From assembly GCF_004919085.1 (NCBI RefSeq), contig NZ_STGL01000003.1:248001-312000 (forward strand): DNA of 64,000 nucleotides, given 5' to 3'. The notes below the pieces were generated by a model. It was not told the DNA's origin, did no database searches, and saw nothing but the letters and a program-made list of their open reading frames with translations. Position 1 is the first letter of the stretch. Every line of letters starts with the position of its first letter. Source of the stretch: Nocardioides sp. GY 10127. Lineage in GTDB: Bacteria > Actinomycetota > Actinomycetes > Propionibacteriales > Nocardioidaceae. The position numbers were made by a program, and so were the translations under genes. Shown here in pieces: positions 52,489 through 60,131 of this stretch.

Positions 52489-52643
52489 CGCGCCAGCCTA
52501 GGTGGACGTCGCGGGCGGACCCCGGCCGGTCCGGTGCGCGGGCCCCGCGGTGCCGGTCCAGTTCGCGGGGCGCGCGGTGCCTGTCCAGTTCGCGGGGCGC
52601 GAACGGGCGTGGCCCACGGCAGCCACCTGGGTACCGTGGAGGC

Positions 52644-54065
52644 ATGAGCGAGCGCCCGGGCGACGACGAGACCCCCAACCCCTTCAAGGGGACGCCCTTC
52701 GAGCACCTCTTCGGAGCCGGTTTCGGCGCCGGGGGCGGCCAGGGCTTCGACCTGTCCCAGATGTTCGGCGCCGCCGGCGGCGAGGGCTTCGACCTGTCGC
52801 AGGTGCTGGGGCAGATCCAGTCCATGATGCAGCCGTTCGACGGGCCCCTGAACTGGGAGCTGGCGGTCGACACCGCCCGCAAGACGGTCGCGCAGTCGCC
52901 GGACCCCTCCCCCGGCTCGCGCCAGCGGGACGCGGTCGCCGACACGCTGCGCCTGGCCGACCACTGGCTCGACTCGGCCACCGACATGCCGTCCGCCATC
53001 ACCGCCACGGCCGCCTGGAGCCGCGCGGAGTGGGTCGTGGGCACGGCCGACGTGTGGCACACCCTCGTGCTGCCGGTCGCCGAGTCCTCCGTCGGCTCGG
53101 TCGGCAACGCCCTGCCCGAGGAGGCCCGCGCCATGTCGGGGCCGTTCATCGGGATGATCGGCAAGGCGATGGGCGCGATGCTCGCCCAGCAGACCGGGTC
53201 CGGCCTGGGCACCCTGGCCGGCGAGGTGCTGAGCGCGTCGGACATCGGCATCCCGCTCACCGAGCCGGGCCGCGCCGCCATCGTGGTCGCCAACGTCGAG
53301 GCCTTCGCCGAGGGCCTGGACGTCTCCTACGACGACGTCCTCCTCTACGTCGCGCTCCGCGAGGCCGCCCACGAGCGGCTCTTCGCCAACGTGCCGTGGC
53401 TGCGCGAGCACGTGCTGGCCGCCGTCACCGACTACGCCCGCGGGATCTCCATCAACACCGCCGCGATCCAGGAGCGGATGGAGGAGCAGATGCGGGGCGC
53501 CGACATGTCGGACCCGGCCGCCCTGCAGCGCCTGATGGAGGAGGGCATGTTCGAGCCGCCGCGCTCCCCCGGCCAGGAGGCCGCGCTCGCCCGGCTCGAG
53601 ACCGCTCTCGCCCTCGTCGAGGGCTGGGTCGACGAGGTCGTCGGCCAGGCCACCGAGGGCCGGATGCCCGCCGCCGCGAAGCTCCGCGAGACGATGCGCC
53701 GGCGCCGCGCCAGCGGCGGCCCCGCCGAGGAGACCTTCGCGACCCTCGTCGGCCTCGAGCTGCGTCCCCGACGACTGCGCGACGCCAGCACCCTGTGGGG
53801 CTCGCTGCGCACCCGCCAGGGCACCGAGGGCCGCGACGGCGTGTGGACGCACCCCGACCTGCTCCCCACCGCCGCGGACCTGGACGACCCGCTGACCTTC
53901 CGCGAGGCGGCCTCGCAGCCCGAGGCGCTCACGGACGCCGAGTTCGACGCCGAGCTGGCCGCGCTGCTCGACGGCGGGCTCAGCGGCTCCGCACCCGAGG
54001 ACGTGGTGGACGAGGACGGCGACACGGGCGACGACAGCGGCGAGGGCCCGGTCGCGACCCCCTGA
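52644..54065 (+). CDS. Zinc-dependent metalloprotease family protein (DUF2342)
   Basis: Protein of 473 aa. It opens with NPFKGTPFEHLFGAG and Gly/Phe-rich repeats (GFDLSQMFG and GFDLSQVLG), then a helical domain with LREAAHERLFANVPWLREHV, the candidate metal site of this actinobacterial family. The C terminus is acidic. The assignment as a peptidase rests on distant fold similarity. TACCGT at 52632-52637, six nt before the ATG, indicates a leaderless mRNA. It is divergent from moaE and close to the YlbL block, as in many actinobacteria. Confidence 0.83.
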   Translation: MSERPGDDETPNPFKGTPFEHLFGAGFGAGGGQGFDLSQMFGAAGGEGFDLSQVLGQIQSMMQPFDGPLNWELAVDTARKTVAQSPDPSPGSRQRDAVADTLRLADHWLDSATDMPSAITATAAWSRAEWVVGTADVWHTLVLPVAESSVGSVGNALPEEARAMSGPFIGMIGKAMGAMLAQQTGSGLGTLAGEVLSASDIGIPLTEPGRAAIVVANVEAFAEGLDVSYDDVLLYVALREAAHERLFANVPWLREHVLAAVTDYARGISINTAAIQERMEEQMRGADMSDPAALQRLMEEGMFEPPRSPGQEAALARLETALALVEGWVDEVVGQATEGRMPAAAKLRETMRRRRASGGPAEETFATLVGLELRPRRLRDASTLWGSLRTRQGTEGRDGVWTHPDLLPTAADLDDPLTFREAASQPEALTDAEFDAELAALLDGGLSGSAPEDVVDEDGDTGDDSGEGPVATP

Positions 54066-54100
54066 ACGGGGCCCGCTTCCACGCCTGCTTCGCTGGACCC

Positions 54101-54661
54101 GTGACCCTGCACGCCGACGCCGTCGCCCGCCTGGACGCCTGGACCGCTCCGACCCCGGAGCAGGCCCGGCTGAGGGACCGCTACCTCGCGCACCTGCGCG
54201 CGCACCCCGACGCGTGCCAGCGCGCCTGCCGGCCCGACCACCTGACCGCGAGCACGCTGGTGCTCTCCCCCGCCGGCGGGCACGTCCTGCTGACGCTGCA
54301 CGCCAAGGCCCAGCAGTGGTTCCAGCTCGGCGGCCACTGCGAGGAGGGGGACGCGACGCTCGCCGCAGCCGCCCTGCGCGAGGCCACGGAGGAGTCGGGA
54401 CTGGTCGACCTCGAGCTCGACCCGGTGCCCGTGCAGCTCTCCGAGCACGCCGTGCCGTTCTGCGGTGCGCCGACGGCACCCGGTGACCGCCAGGTGCACC
54501 ACCTGGACGTCCGGTTCCTGGCCGTCGTCCGGGCCGACGCCGACGCCGTCGTGAGCGAGGAGTCCCTCGACGTCCGCTGGTGGCCCTCGGACGCCCTCCC
54601 GGACCCGCAGCCCGACATGGTCGAGCTCGTCGACCTGGCACGGGCCCGGCTGCTGGCCTGA
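54101..54661 (+). CDS. NUDIX hydrolase
   Basis: Pyrophosphohydrolase of 186 aa. The Nudix box reads GGHCEEGDATLAAAALREAT then EESGL, with one residue more than the strict GX5EX7REUXEEXGU spacing; this is a form seen in a subgroup of actinobacterial NUDIX proteins. A conserved N-terminal helix-rich segment precedes it. The substrate cannot be predicted. The GTG start is 35 nt after the preceding gene. Confidence 0.82.
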   Translation: MTLHADAVARLDAWTAPTPEQARLRDRYLAHLRAHPDACQRACRPDHLTASTLVLSPAGGHVLLTLHAKAQQWFQLGGHCEEGDATLAAAALREATEESGLVDLELDPVPVQLSEHAVPFCGAPTAPGDRQVHHLDVRFLAVVRADADAVVSEESLDVRWWPSDALPDPQPDMVELVDLARARLLA

Positions 54662-54698
54662 GCGACCGGGCGGACAGTGCGTCGCCGGCCCGCCGGGC

Positions 54699-55358
54699 TC
54701 AGACGTCCTGGTCGACGCCCGTGGACGCGGCACCGAGCTCGCCGGCGTCCGCCCAGCCGAGCAGGTAGCCCTTCGCCCGCTCGGTGTGCGGGTAGCCGTT
54801 GACCCAGGCCCAGAACTGCTCGTCGTGGTTCGGCTCCAGCAGGTGGGCCAGCTCGTGGACCAGGACGTAGTCCACGACCCACGACGGCATCGGCTGGAGC
54901 CGCTCGGAGAGCCGGATCGTCCGGTCCGCCGGCGTGCACGAGCCCCAGCGGCTGGTCTGGTTGGCCACCCAGCGCACGGACGTCGGATCGGCCAGCCCGC
55001 CGAGGTAGGTGTCGCTGAGCTGCTGGGCGCGGCTCAGGAGCGCGGAGTCGCTGCGTCGGCTGCGCTCCTCCGCCTCCACGCGGGCCACCATGGTGCCGAC
55101 CCAGGCGTGCTCCTCCTCCTCGCTCAGCGCGTCGGGCAGCAGGACGACGACCCGGTCCCCCTCGCGGTACGCGGAGACGGTCTGACGGCGGCGCGCGGAG
55201 CGCCGCACCTCGACCTCGACGGCGGTGGCGTCCTCGAGCGGGACGTCCTCCTCCGTGGACGGCACGGCGGGCGCCTCGTCGGCGCCGCTGGAGACCCGCC
55301 CCGACCGGTCGTGGGCAGCACGAACCCGCTCGCGACCTGCCGCGCGGGTGGGGGGCAT
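54699..55358 (-). CDS. YgjP-like M48-family metallopeptidase
   Basis: Protein of 219 aa with an acidic N terminus, a middle region containing RRSARRRQTVSAYREGD and NQTSRWGSCTPADRTIRLSE, and the zinc motif VHELAHLLEPNHDEQFW. This is the YgjP/SprT-like (DUF45) layout. It is cytosolic with unknown substrate. The ATG at 55358 is supported by TAATGT (55366-55371, minus strand) seven nt upstream; that box contains the stop codon of the PHP gene, so it may be read both alone and with it. Confidence 0.82.
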   Translation of the reverse strand: MPPTRAAGRERVRAAHDRSGRVSSGADEAPAVPSTEEDVPLEDATAVEVEVRRSARRRQTVSAYREGDRVVVLLPDALSEEEEHAWVGTMVARVEAEERSRRSDSALLSRAQQLSDTYLGGLADPTSVRWVANQTSRWGSCTPADRTIRLSERLQPMPSWVVDYVLVHELAHLLEPNHDEQFWAWVNGYPHTERAKGYLLGWADAGELGAASTGVDQDV

Positions 55359-55368
55359 GGGGAGGACA

Positions 55369-56445
55369 TTACCCACCGGCCCACGCCAGCAGGCGCTCCT
55401 TCGACCACGTGTTGACGATCCTGTCCGGGTCGATGCCCGCTTCCTCGGCCCGTTCGCAGCCGTGGACGAGCAGGTCCAGCTGGCCCGGGGCGTGCGCGTC
55501 GGAGTCGATCGAGAACAGGCAGCCGACGTCGCGGGCCAGCTCCAGCAGCCGGGTCGGCGGGTCCCGGCGCTCGGGCCGGGCGTTGATCTCCACCGCCGTC
55601 CCGGCCTCCGCGCAGGCCTCGAACACGGCCCGCGCGTCGAACCGGGACTCCGCCCTCGTGCCGCGGCTCCCCGTGACCAACCGGCCGGTGCAGTGCCCGA
55701 GGACGTCGACCAGCGGGTGCCGGACGGCGGCCACCATCCGGCGCGTCATCGGCTCGGGGTCCATCGCCAGCTTGGAGTGCACGCTCGCCACGCGCACGTC
55801 GAGGCGGGCGAGCAGCTCCTCGGTCTGGTCGAGCGACCCGTCGTCCAGGATGTCCACCTCGATCCCCTTGAGCAGACGGAAGGTCTCCCCCGAGGCGGAG
55901 AGGTGGTCGTTGACGGCGTCGACGACGTCCAGCTGCTTGGCCAGCCTCGCCGCCGACAGCCCGTGAGCCACCTTCAGCCGCGGGCTGTGGTCGGTGAGGA
56001 CCTGGTAGTCGTGGCCGAGCTCGAGCGCGGTGAAGGCCATCTCCTCCAGGGGCGAGCCCCCGTCGGACCAGTCCGAGTGCGAGTGCAGGTCCCCCCGCAG
56101 CCGGGCCCGCAGGTCGTGCCCACCGGCGGTCAGCGGCCCGCCGTGCTCGGCCTCCACCCGGGCGAGCCGGGCGGACACCTCTCCGCGGACGGCGGCCTCC
56201 ACCACCTCGGCCGTGGAGCGCCCGATCCCCGGCAGCTGCGCGAGCGTCCCGTCCTGCACCGCGCGGGCGACCTCGTCGGCGCCCAGCGGGAGCAACGTGG
56301 CCGCGGCGCGCCGGAACGCCTTCACCTTGTAGGTGTCCTCCCGCGCACGCTCCAGCAGGAAGGCGATCCGCCGCAGCGCGGCCACGGGCCCCGCGTCCCA
56401 CGGGTCGCCCGCCCGCGGCGGCGCCCCGGCCGAGCCGTCATCCAC
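55369..56445 (-). CDS. PHP-domain phosphoesterase with helix-hairpin-helix N terminus
   Basis: Protein of 358 aa. Residues about 15-85 (RIAFLLERAREDTYKVKAFR ... LPGIGRSTAEVV) match the PolX-type HhH/8-kDa region. From about 105 the PHP domain has HSHSDWSDG, TDHS, EVDIL, VHSKL, GHCTGR and SDAH metal motifs. There is no polymerase palm, so this resembles the stand-alone C-terminal part of PolX and may act on DNA ends or small phosphates. I use the GTG at 56445 with GGGGGAG upstream; 56472 is possible. Confidence 0.83.
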   Translation of the reverse strand: MDDGSAGAPPRAGDPWDAGPVAALRRIAFLLERAREDTYKVKAFRRAAATLLPLGADEVARAVQDGTLAQLPGIGRSTAEVVEAAVRGEVSARLARVEAEHGGPLTAGGHDLRARLRGDLHSHSDWSDGGSPLEEMAFTALELGHDYQVLTDHSPRLKVAHGLSAARLAKQLDVVDAVNDHLSASGETFRLLKGIEVDILDDGSLDQTEELLARLDVRVASVHSKLAMDPEPMTRRMVAAVRHPLVDVLGHCTGRLVTGSRGTRAESRFDARAVFEACAEAGTAVEINARPERRDPPTRLLELARDVGCLFSIDSDAHAPGQLDLLVHGCERAEEAGIDPDRIVNTWSKERLLAWAGG

Positions 56446-56818
56446 GGATACTCCCCCGCCCCTCGTCCACACACGGTGGAAAGACCTCTTCGCAGGTGAC
56501 GATGCACGAACCGACGGACGTCGACACCGTCGTCACCATGTTCTCCACAGTTTTCCACACCCTTCTCCACACCTTGGGACAACCTCCCCGGGGGTGCCCG
56601 GCGGCCGGTTCCAGAGGCCCTGCCCGCTTGATCGCCCCGCCCGCCGGGTTCCCCGCCCACCCGGCCTTGACGCCACGCGGGCGGTGCGCCGCCGTCGCAC
56701 CGCGGACGGCGTGCCGTAGTGTCATCCGCAGCCCGGCCGCCCAGCGCCGGGCCGCGGCGGGCGCCCCAGCGCTCCCGCAGAGCACCACGTACACCCCACA
56801 GACATCAAGGAGGCCGTC

Positions 56819-56977
56819 ATGGCGGAGACCTGGAGCGGCGAGTTCTACTGCGTCAAGTGCAAGGAGAAGCGCGAGGCGACCGGCGAGGTCAAGGTCAACG
56901 ACAAGGGCACCCGCATGGCCAAGGCCCAGTGCCCGGTCTGCAGCACCAACCTCAACCGCATCCTCGGCAAGGCCTGA
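56819..56977 (+). CDS. DUF5679 small zinc-ribbon protein
   Basis: Protein of 52 aa with CVKCKEKREAT near the start and CPVCSTNLNRILGKA at the end: two CxxC pairs forming a zinc ribbon, the DUF5679 pattern common in actinobacteria. Function unknown. AAGGAGG lies five nt before the ATG. A hairpin with a T-run follows, so it is probably a single-gene, well-expressed unit. The upstream 370 nt (56446-56818) show no other gene. Confidence 0.88.
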   Translation: MAETWSGEFYCVKCKEKREATGEVKVNDKGTRMAKAQCPVCSTNLNRILGKA

Positions 56978-57028
56978 GCACCAGACCCTGCTGATCCGGC
57001 CGCGCCCTCGGGCGCAGGCCCGGACGCA

Positions 57029-57073
57029 ACGGCGGTGGCTCCCGCGACGCGGGGCCGCCGCCGTGCCATTTTT
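57029..57073 (+). terminator. Rho-independent terminator after DUF5679 gene
   Basis: ACGGCGGTGGCTCCCGCG pairs, with G-U pairs and one bulge, with CGCGGGGCCGCCGCCGT, followed by GCCATTTTT. The T-run makes this one of the clearest terminators in the window. Confidence 0.75.
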
Positions 57074-57120
57074 CCTGTGGACGGAGGCGTCCGCCCCAGC
57101 GCGCGGGGAAGGACGGCGGC

Positions 57121-58074
57121 ATGCCGACCCGCCCCACGCCGACCCGTCCCACGCCGTCCGGTTCCGCAGCCCGGGACGCAGCCCGTGAAGCTGTGCCGGG
57201 CAGCGTCCCGAGCCTGCGCCTGGCGCCCGGGGCGGGCGTGCTCCGTCGCGACCTCGACCACCTCCAGGTGGGCCGGTGGCCCGGGACGGTGTGCCTCCTG
57301 CCGGAGCACCCGGACGTCCGACGTCTCCTGGAGGACCTGCGGCGGGGGCTGCCGGAGGGTGCCCCGCTCACGGCGCGCGAAGCGGGCGCGCTCGCCCGGT
57401 TGCGCCGCGCGCGACTGGTCGGGTCCGCGGGCCCGGAGCTGCCGGCGGGACTCCTGGACGCCGATGCCGCCTCGGCGCACCGTCGGCACGGTCGCCGAGC
57501 GGCCGCGCGCGTGGAGGTCGTGGTCTGCGACGAGGCTGCCGTGTCCTCGTCCCTGGCGGCCGGCGTCGCCTCGCTGATGGACGCCTCGGGCGTGCACGGC
57601 AGGGGCGCGGACGTCGCGGGGGCCGTCGACTCGGGGGCGATCCTCGAGGTCCTGGTGAGCCAGGGCGAGCCCGACCGCGACGCGATCGACCGCCGGGTCG
57701 CCGCCGGTGTGCCTCACCTGCCCGTCGCGCTCCTCGCGGGGAGGGTCCGGCTGGGCCCGCTCACCGTGCCGGGGCTGACGGCCTGCCTGCGGTGCGTCGA
57801 CGCCCACCGCACGGACCTCGACCCACGGCACCCGTTGCTGCTCGCCCAGCCCTGCCCCGCCCCCGCGGTCGAGCCGGTGCTGCTGGCCCTGGCCGCCGGC
57901 TGGGCCGCCCACGAAGCACTGGCCCACGTCGACGGCGACCATCCGACGACGTGGTCGACGACCATCGAAGTGGCGCGGACCGCGGCCTCCCAGGAGTGGG
58001 GCCGACACCCCCAGTGCCCCTGCACCTGGGGCGGGCGGACGGTCCTCGGTGGGCGAGGCACCGGGAGCGATTGA
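57121..58074 (+). CDS. TOMM leader-peptide-binding / cyclodehydratase-like protein
   Basis: Protein of 317 aa resembling the E1-like (ThiF-type) scaffold half of azoline-forming RiPP cyclodehydratases. An N-terminal region like a leader-binding domain (LRLAPGAGVLRRDLDHLQVG) is followed by GPLTVPGLTACLRCVDAHR and, near the end, HPQCPCTWGG. Together these give the CxxC...CxC four-Cys zinc site. No YcaO, dehydrogenase or precursor peptide gene is nearby, so an orphan housekeeping use is more likely than a RiPP cluster. A GGAAGGA site precedes the ATG. Confidence 0.7.
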   Translation: MPTRPTPTRPTPSGSAARDAAREAVPGSVPSLRLAPGAGVLRRDLDHLQVGRWPGTVCLLPEHPDVRRLLEDLRRGLPEGAPLTAREAGALARLRRARLVGSAGPELPAGLLDADAASAHRRHGRRAAARVEVVVCDEAAVSSSLAAGVASLMDASGVHGRGADVAGAVDSGAILEVLVSQGEPDRDAIDRRVAAGVPHLPVALLAGRVRLGPLTVPGLTACLRCVDAHRTDLDPRHPLLLAQPCPAPAVEPVLLALAAGWAAHEALAHVDGDHPTTWSTTIEVARTAASQEWGRHPQCPCTWGGRTVLGGRGTGSD

Positions 58075-58087
58075 ACCTTCCGCCCCG

Positions 58088-58249
58088 TCACCACCACTCG
58101 GAGTCGAGCTTCGCCTCCAGCGAGCGCAGGTGCTCGCGCGAGCAGTCGGTGCAGTACGAGCGGCGCACGCCCTTCTCCACGGACGTCGCCCAGGTCAGGG
58201 CACCAGCGGGGTCGTCCTCGACCACCCCGCAGAAGTCGCAGGTCGCCAT
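58088..58249 (-). CDS. 53-aa two-CxxC zinc-ribbon protein
   Basis: Encodes a protein starting MATCDFCGVVEDDPAG and containing RRSYCTDCSREHLRSLEAKL, ending EWW. Two CxxC pairs 26 residues apart suggest a single zinc site. The start is strongly supported by TACGCT (58256-58261, minus strand) six nt upstream, the same leaderless layout as larger genes here. I do not know the family. It converges on the TOMM-like gene with 13 nt between stops. Confidence 0.75.
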   Translation of the reverse strand: MATCDFCGVVEDDPAGALTWATSVEKGVRRSYCTDCSREHLRSLEAKLDSEWW

Positions 58250-58342
58250 GCGTCCAGCGTAGGCGCGTGCCGCCGCCCGGACGCTCGAACGGCCGGCTGA
58301 TCGAACGGACGGCTGATCGAACGGACGGGCCCGGACGCACGG

Positions 58343-58374
58343 CGGCCCGGCCGGGGCGAGGCCCGGCCGGGCCG
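58343..58374. terminator. 12-bp hairpin downstream of the whiB7-linked small genes
   Basis: Arms 58343-58354 and 58363-58374 are perfectly complementary, with an 8-nt loop. It lies about 110 nt past the stop of the last small Arg-rich gene and likely ends the whiB7 transcript. Confidence 0.6.
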
Positions 58375-58431
58375 TGGTGCGGTGGTGCAGTGGGTGGTGG
58401 TGAGCTGCGGTACGCCCGGGGGCGCCCCGCT

Positions 58432-58491
58432 CGTCACAGGACCCGTCATTGGGCCCGTCACAGGACCCGTCACAGGACCCGTCACAGGGCC
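58432..58491. repeat. 12-bp tandem repeat, about five units
   Basis: CGTCACAGGACC recurs five times with small changes (one unit reads CGTCATTGGGCC). It covers the stop codon of the minus-strand small gene at 58482 and the following 50 nt. No known function. Confidence 0.8.
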
Positions 58492-58799
58492 CGCGCGAGC
58501 GCGAGGCGGGCGCGCAGCGCGGCCCTCTCCGCCCGGCGGGAGAGGCGCTGGGCGCGGGCGAGGTGGTGACCCCGTCGGCGCTGCAGCGTCTCGGAGAGGC
58601 GTGCCTCTCTCTGTGCGCGGGCCAGTTCTTCTGGCATGAGGTGCATGTCGGTGCTCCCGGTGTGGTGTCGCTGGGTGTCGGTGCTCGCCGACTGCGGCGA
58701 GCGGGGGGCCGGGGAGTCCCCGGCGTGGTCGCCCTGGAGCGGGCTGGTCAGTGCGCTGGTCTCGGCGGCGCGGGTGCGCTCCTGCGTCACGGTGCTCAT
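58482..58799 (-). CDS. Small Arg/Ala-rich protein A, downstream of whiB7
   Basis: Protein of 105 aa. The first half is Thr/Ser/Gln-rich and probably disordered. The second half is basic and helical (RRRGHHLARAQRLSRRAERA, ending RLALARAL). The same C-terminal pattern occurs in the 52-aa protein encoded 70 nt upstream, so the two are paralogues. The ATG at 58799 has GAAGGAG seven nt upstream. Its position after whiB7 on the same strand suggests co-expression. No known domain. Confidence 0.65.
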   Translation of the reverse strand: MSTVTQERTRAAETSALTSPLQGDHAGDSPAPRSPQSASTDTQRHHTGSTDMHLMPEELARAQREARLSETLQRRRGHHLARAQRLSRRAERAALRARLALARAL

Positions 58800-58872
58800 G
58801 TCTGGTTCTCCTTCGGTGAGGTGCTGCTCTGGTCGGCTGCGGTGCCGGCGGTGTGCGGGCGGAGCGGCCGGG

Positions 58873-59031
58873 TCAGAGGGCCCGGGAGAGGTCGGCACGG
58901 GCGGAGGCGGCGAAGCGCTCGGCCTTGCGGGCGAGGCGTCCGGCGCGTCCGAGGTCGTGGGCGCGGCGCCGGCGGGCGGCGTCGTCCACGCGTGCCGCAA
59001 TCTGCTGGCGGGCGAGGAAGTCGGCGTTCAT
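58873..59031 (-). CDS. Small Arg/Ala-rich protein B, downstream of whiB7
   Basis: Protein of 52 aa beginning MNADFLARQQIAARVDD, then RRRRAHDLGRAGRLARKAER and ending DLSRAL. It is a basic amphipathic helix almost throughout. It shares the RRRxHxLxRAxRLxRxAER...ARxxLxRAL pattern with protein A. GGAGA is seven nt before the ATG at 59031; an ATG four codons upstream is less well placed. It follows whiB7 by 89 nt. Confidence 0.65.
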   Translation of the reverse strand: MNADFLARQQIAARVDDAARRRRAHDLGRAGRLARKAERFAASARADLSRAL

Positions 59032-59120
59032 GGGTTTCTCCATCAGGGAAGCGGTGGTCGGTTGCTGGTGGTCGGAAGGATCTGGGCGGTGGGTGTCACG
59101 GGGACGGGACGGAGGGCGGG

Positions 59121-59432
59121 TCAGACGGCGCTCTCGCTCTTGCGGGGACGTCCGCGGGGCCGCTTGCGCGGCACCACGACTCCCGACAGGAACAGCTGGC
59201 CACCCCACACACCCCACGGCTCGCGGCGCTCCAGGGCGCCGTCCAGGCAGAGCTCGCGCACGGGGCAGCTCAGGCACAGGGCCTTGGCTGCCTCGACGTC
59301 GGCGGGCGACTCGGCGAACCAGAGCTCGGGGTTCTCGACCCGGCACGGCATGGCCTCGTCTGCGTCGGTCCCCACGTCGTGGAGCTGGCCGAGGGTCGGC
59401 TCGGCCACGCGGTCCAGAACGTAGGCGGTCAT
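59121..59432 (-). CDS. whiB7: WhiB7-type iron-sulfur transcription factor
   Basis: Regulator of 103 aa. Four Fe-S cysteines are at 30, 53, 56 and 62 (MPC, CLSC and LC), the WhiB turn is EPWGVWGG, and the C terminus has the AT-hook RPRGRPRK that marks WhiB7. WhiB7 binds the primary sigma factor and AT-rich promoters to switch on intrinsic antibiotic resistance. The neighbourhood (uvrD2, mycoredoxin, nudC) is the same as in Mycobacterium. A strong ribosome site, GAGGAGGTGAG, precedes the ATG. A leader of about 540 nt with an ORF and a hairpin suggests attenuation control. Confidence 0.92.
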   Translation of the reverse strand: MTAYVLDRVAEPTLGQLHDVGTDADEAMPCRVENPELWFAESPADVEAAKALCLSCPVRELCLDGALERREPWGVWGGQLFLSGVVVPRKRPRGRPRKSESAV

Positions 59433-59535
59433 GTCTTCGTCTCACCTCCTCTCGGTGACCTGGTCGGGTTGCTGGCGTGCGAGGGACCCGGCGACCGACG
59501 TGTCCTCCCGGGGGATCTCCCCCGGAGAAACACGA

Positions 59536-59567
59536 AGGCCGCGGAGCCCTGTCGGGTTCCGCGGCCT
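59536..59567 (-). terminator. Attenuator-like hairpin in the whiB7 leader
   Basis: On the minus strand AGGCCGCGGAACCC pairs with GGGCTCCGCGGCCT (14 bp with one G-U) around a 4-nt loop. It lies between the leader ORF stop (59591) and the whiB7 start (59432), where a conditional terminator would be expected. Confidence 0.6.
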
Positions 59568-59590
59568 GGAGGCTGCTGCTGAGACGAGGC

Positions 59591-59908
59591 TCAGACAGGC
59601 GGACTCCAGGCTCCGGCACCCTGGGTGCGGGCAAAGATCGGCTTCACGGTGTGCGCGGCGACGGCGGTGCCGTAGGCCTGCGGGGCATCCGCCTGCGCGG
59701 CCCAGCCCTGGGCCGGGACGGCCTCGGTGCCACGCACGCCGGTGGTCATGCCCGCGATCGGGGCCAGGCCGGCGAAGGACGCACGGGTGCCACGGACACG
59801 GGAGCCACCGCAGTGGACGCCGCCGGACAGGAGGGCGGAGCCGGACACGGAGGCGCGCAGGACGGACTTCTCCGCCGTGCTGCCGATCAGAGTGATCGTC
59901 GTGAACAT
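59591..59908 (-). CDS. Leader ORF upstream of whiB7, 105 aa
   Basis: Open frame beginning MFTTITLIGSTAEKSVLRAS, Ala/Gly/Thr-rich, with one Cys, no recognisable domain and no signal peptide. The ATG at 59908 follows an unusually strong ribosome site (AAGGAGGTGGAG), so translation is likely. It occupies the leader between the predicted whiB7 promoter and the attenuator-like hairpin. In mycobacteria whiB7 leaders contain a translated upstream ORF that senses ribosome stalling; this ORF may play that part, though it is longer. It could also be an ordinary small gene. Confidence 0.5.
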   Translation of the reverse strand: MFTTITLIGSTAEKSVLRASVSGSALLSGGVHCGGSRVRGTRASFAGLAPIAGMTTGVRGTEAVPAQGWAAQADAPQAYGTAVAAHTVKPIFARTQGAGAWSPPV

Positions 59909-59981
59909 GAGCTCCACCTCCTTCGGTGTCATCGGGCGCGGGCCGTGCCAGGGCCGGGTGCGCGGGGACTACGTGGGCAGC

Positions 59982-60011
59982 ACGTTATCCGCGGCGCTGT
60001 GTAAGGGGCAA
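59982..60011 (-). promoter_or_regulatory. Predicted autoregulated whiB7 promoter
   Basis: On the minus strand TTGCCC (60006-60011) and TAACGT (59982-59987) are 18 nt apart. Directly upstream is a rare AT-rich tract (AAGAAAATAG, and TTTTTTCATCATC further up, 60010-60042), as required for WhiB7 AT-hook binding next to the -35 box. This is the most AT-rich stretch I noticed in the window. Confidence 0.6.
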
Positions 60012-60131
60012 ACTATTTTCTTGCTGATGATGAAAAAACATCTGGTCGAGCCGGGGACCCACCCGTTCGGGCGACCCGACGAGCCCCGCGTGGGTTGCCC
60101 AGCCACCGCCGGCGCCGCGGCCCGATGGGTG

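Noticed and set aside
57121..58074. Thiazole/oxazole-modified microcin biosynthetic cluster
   Set aside because: No YcaO, dehydrogenase, precursor peptide, protease or exporter nearby; the gene looks like an orphan.
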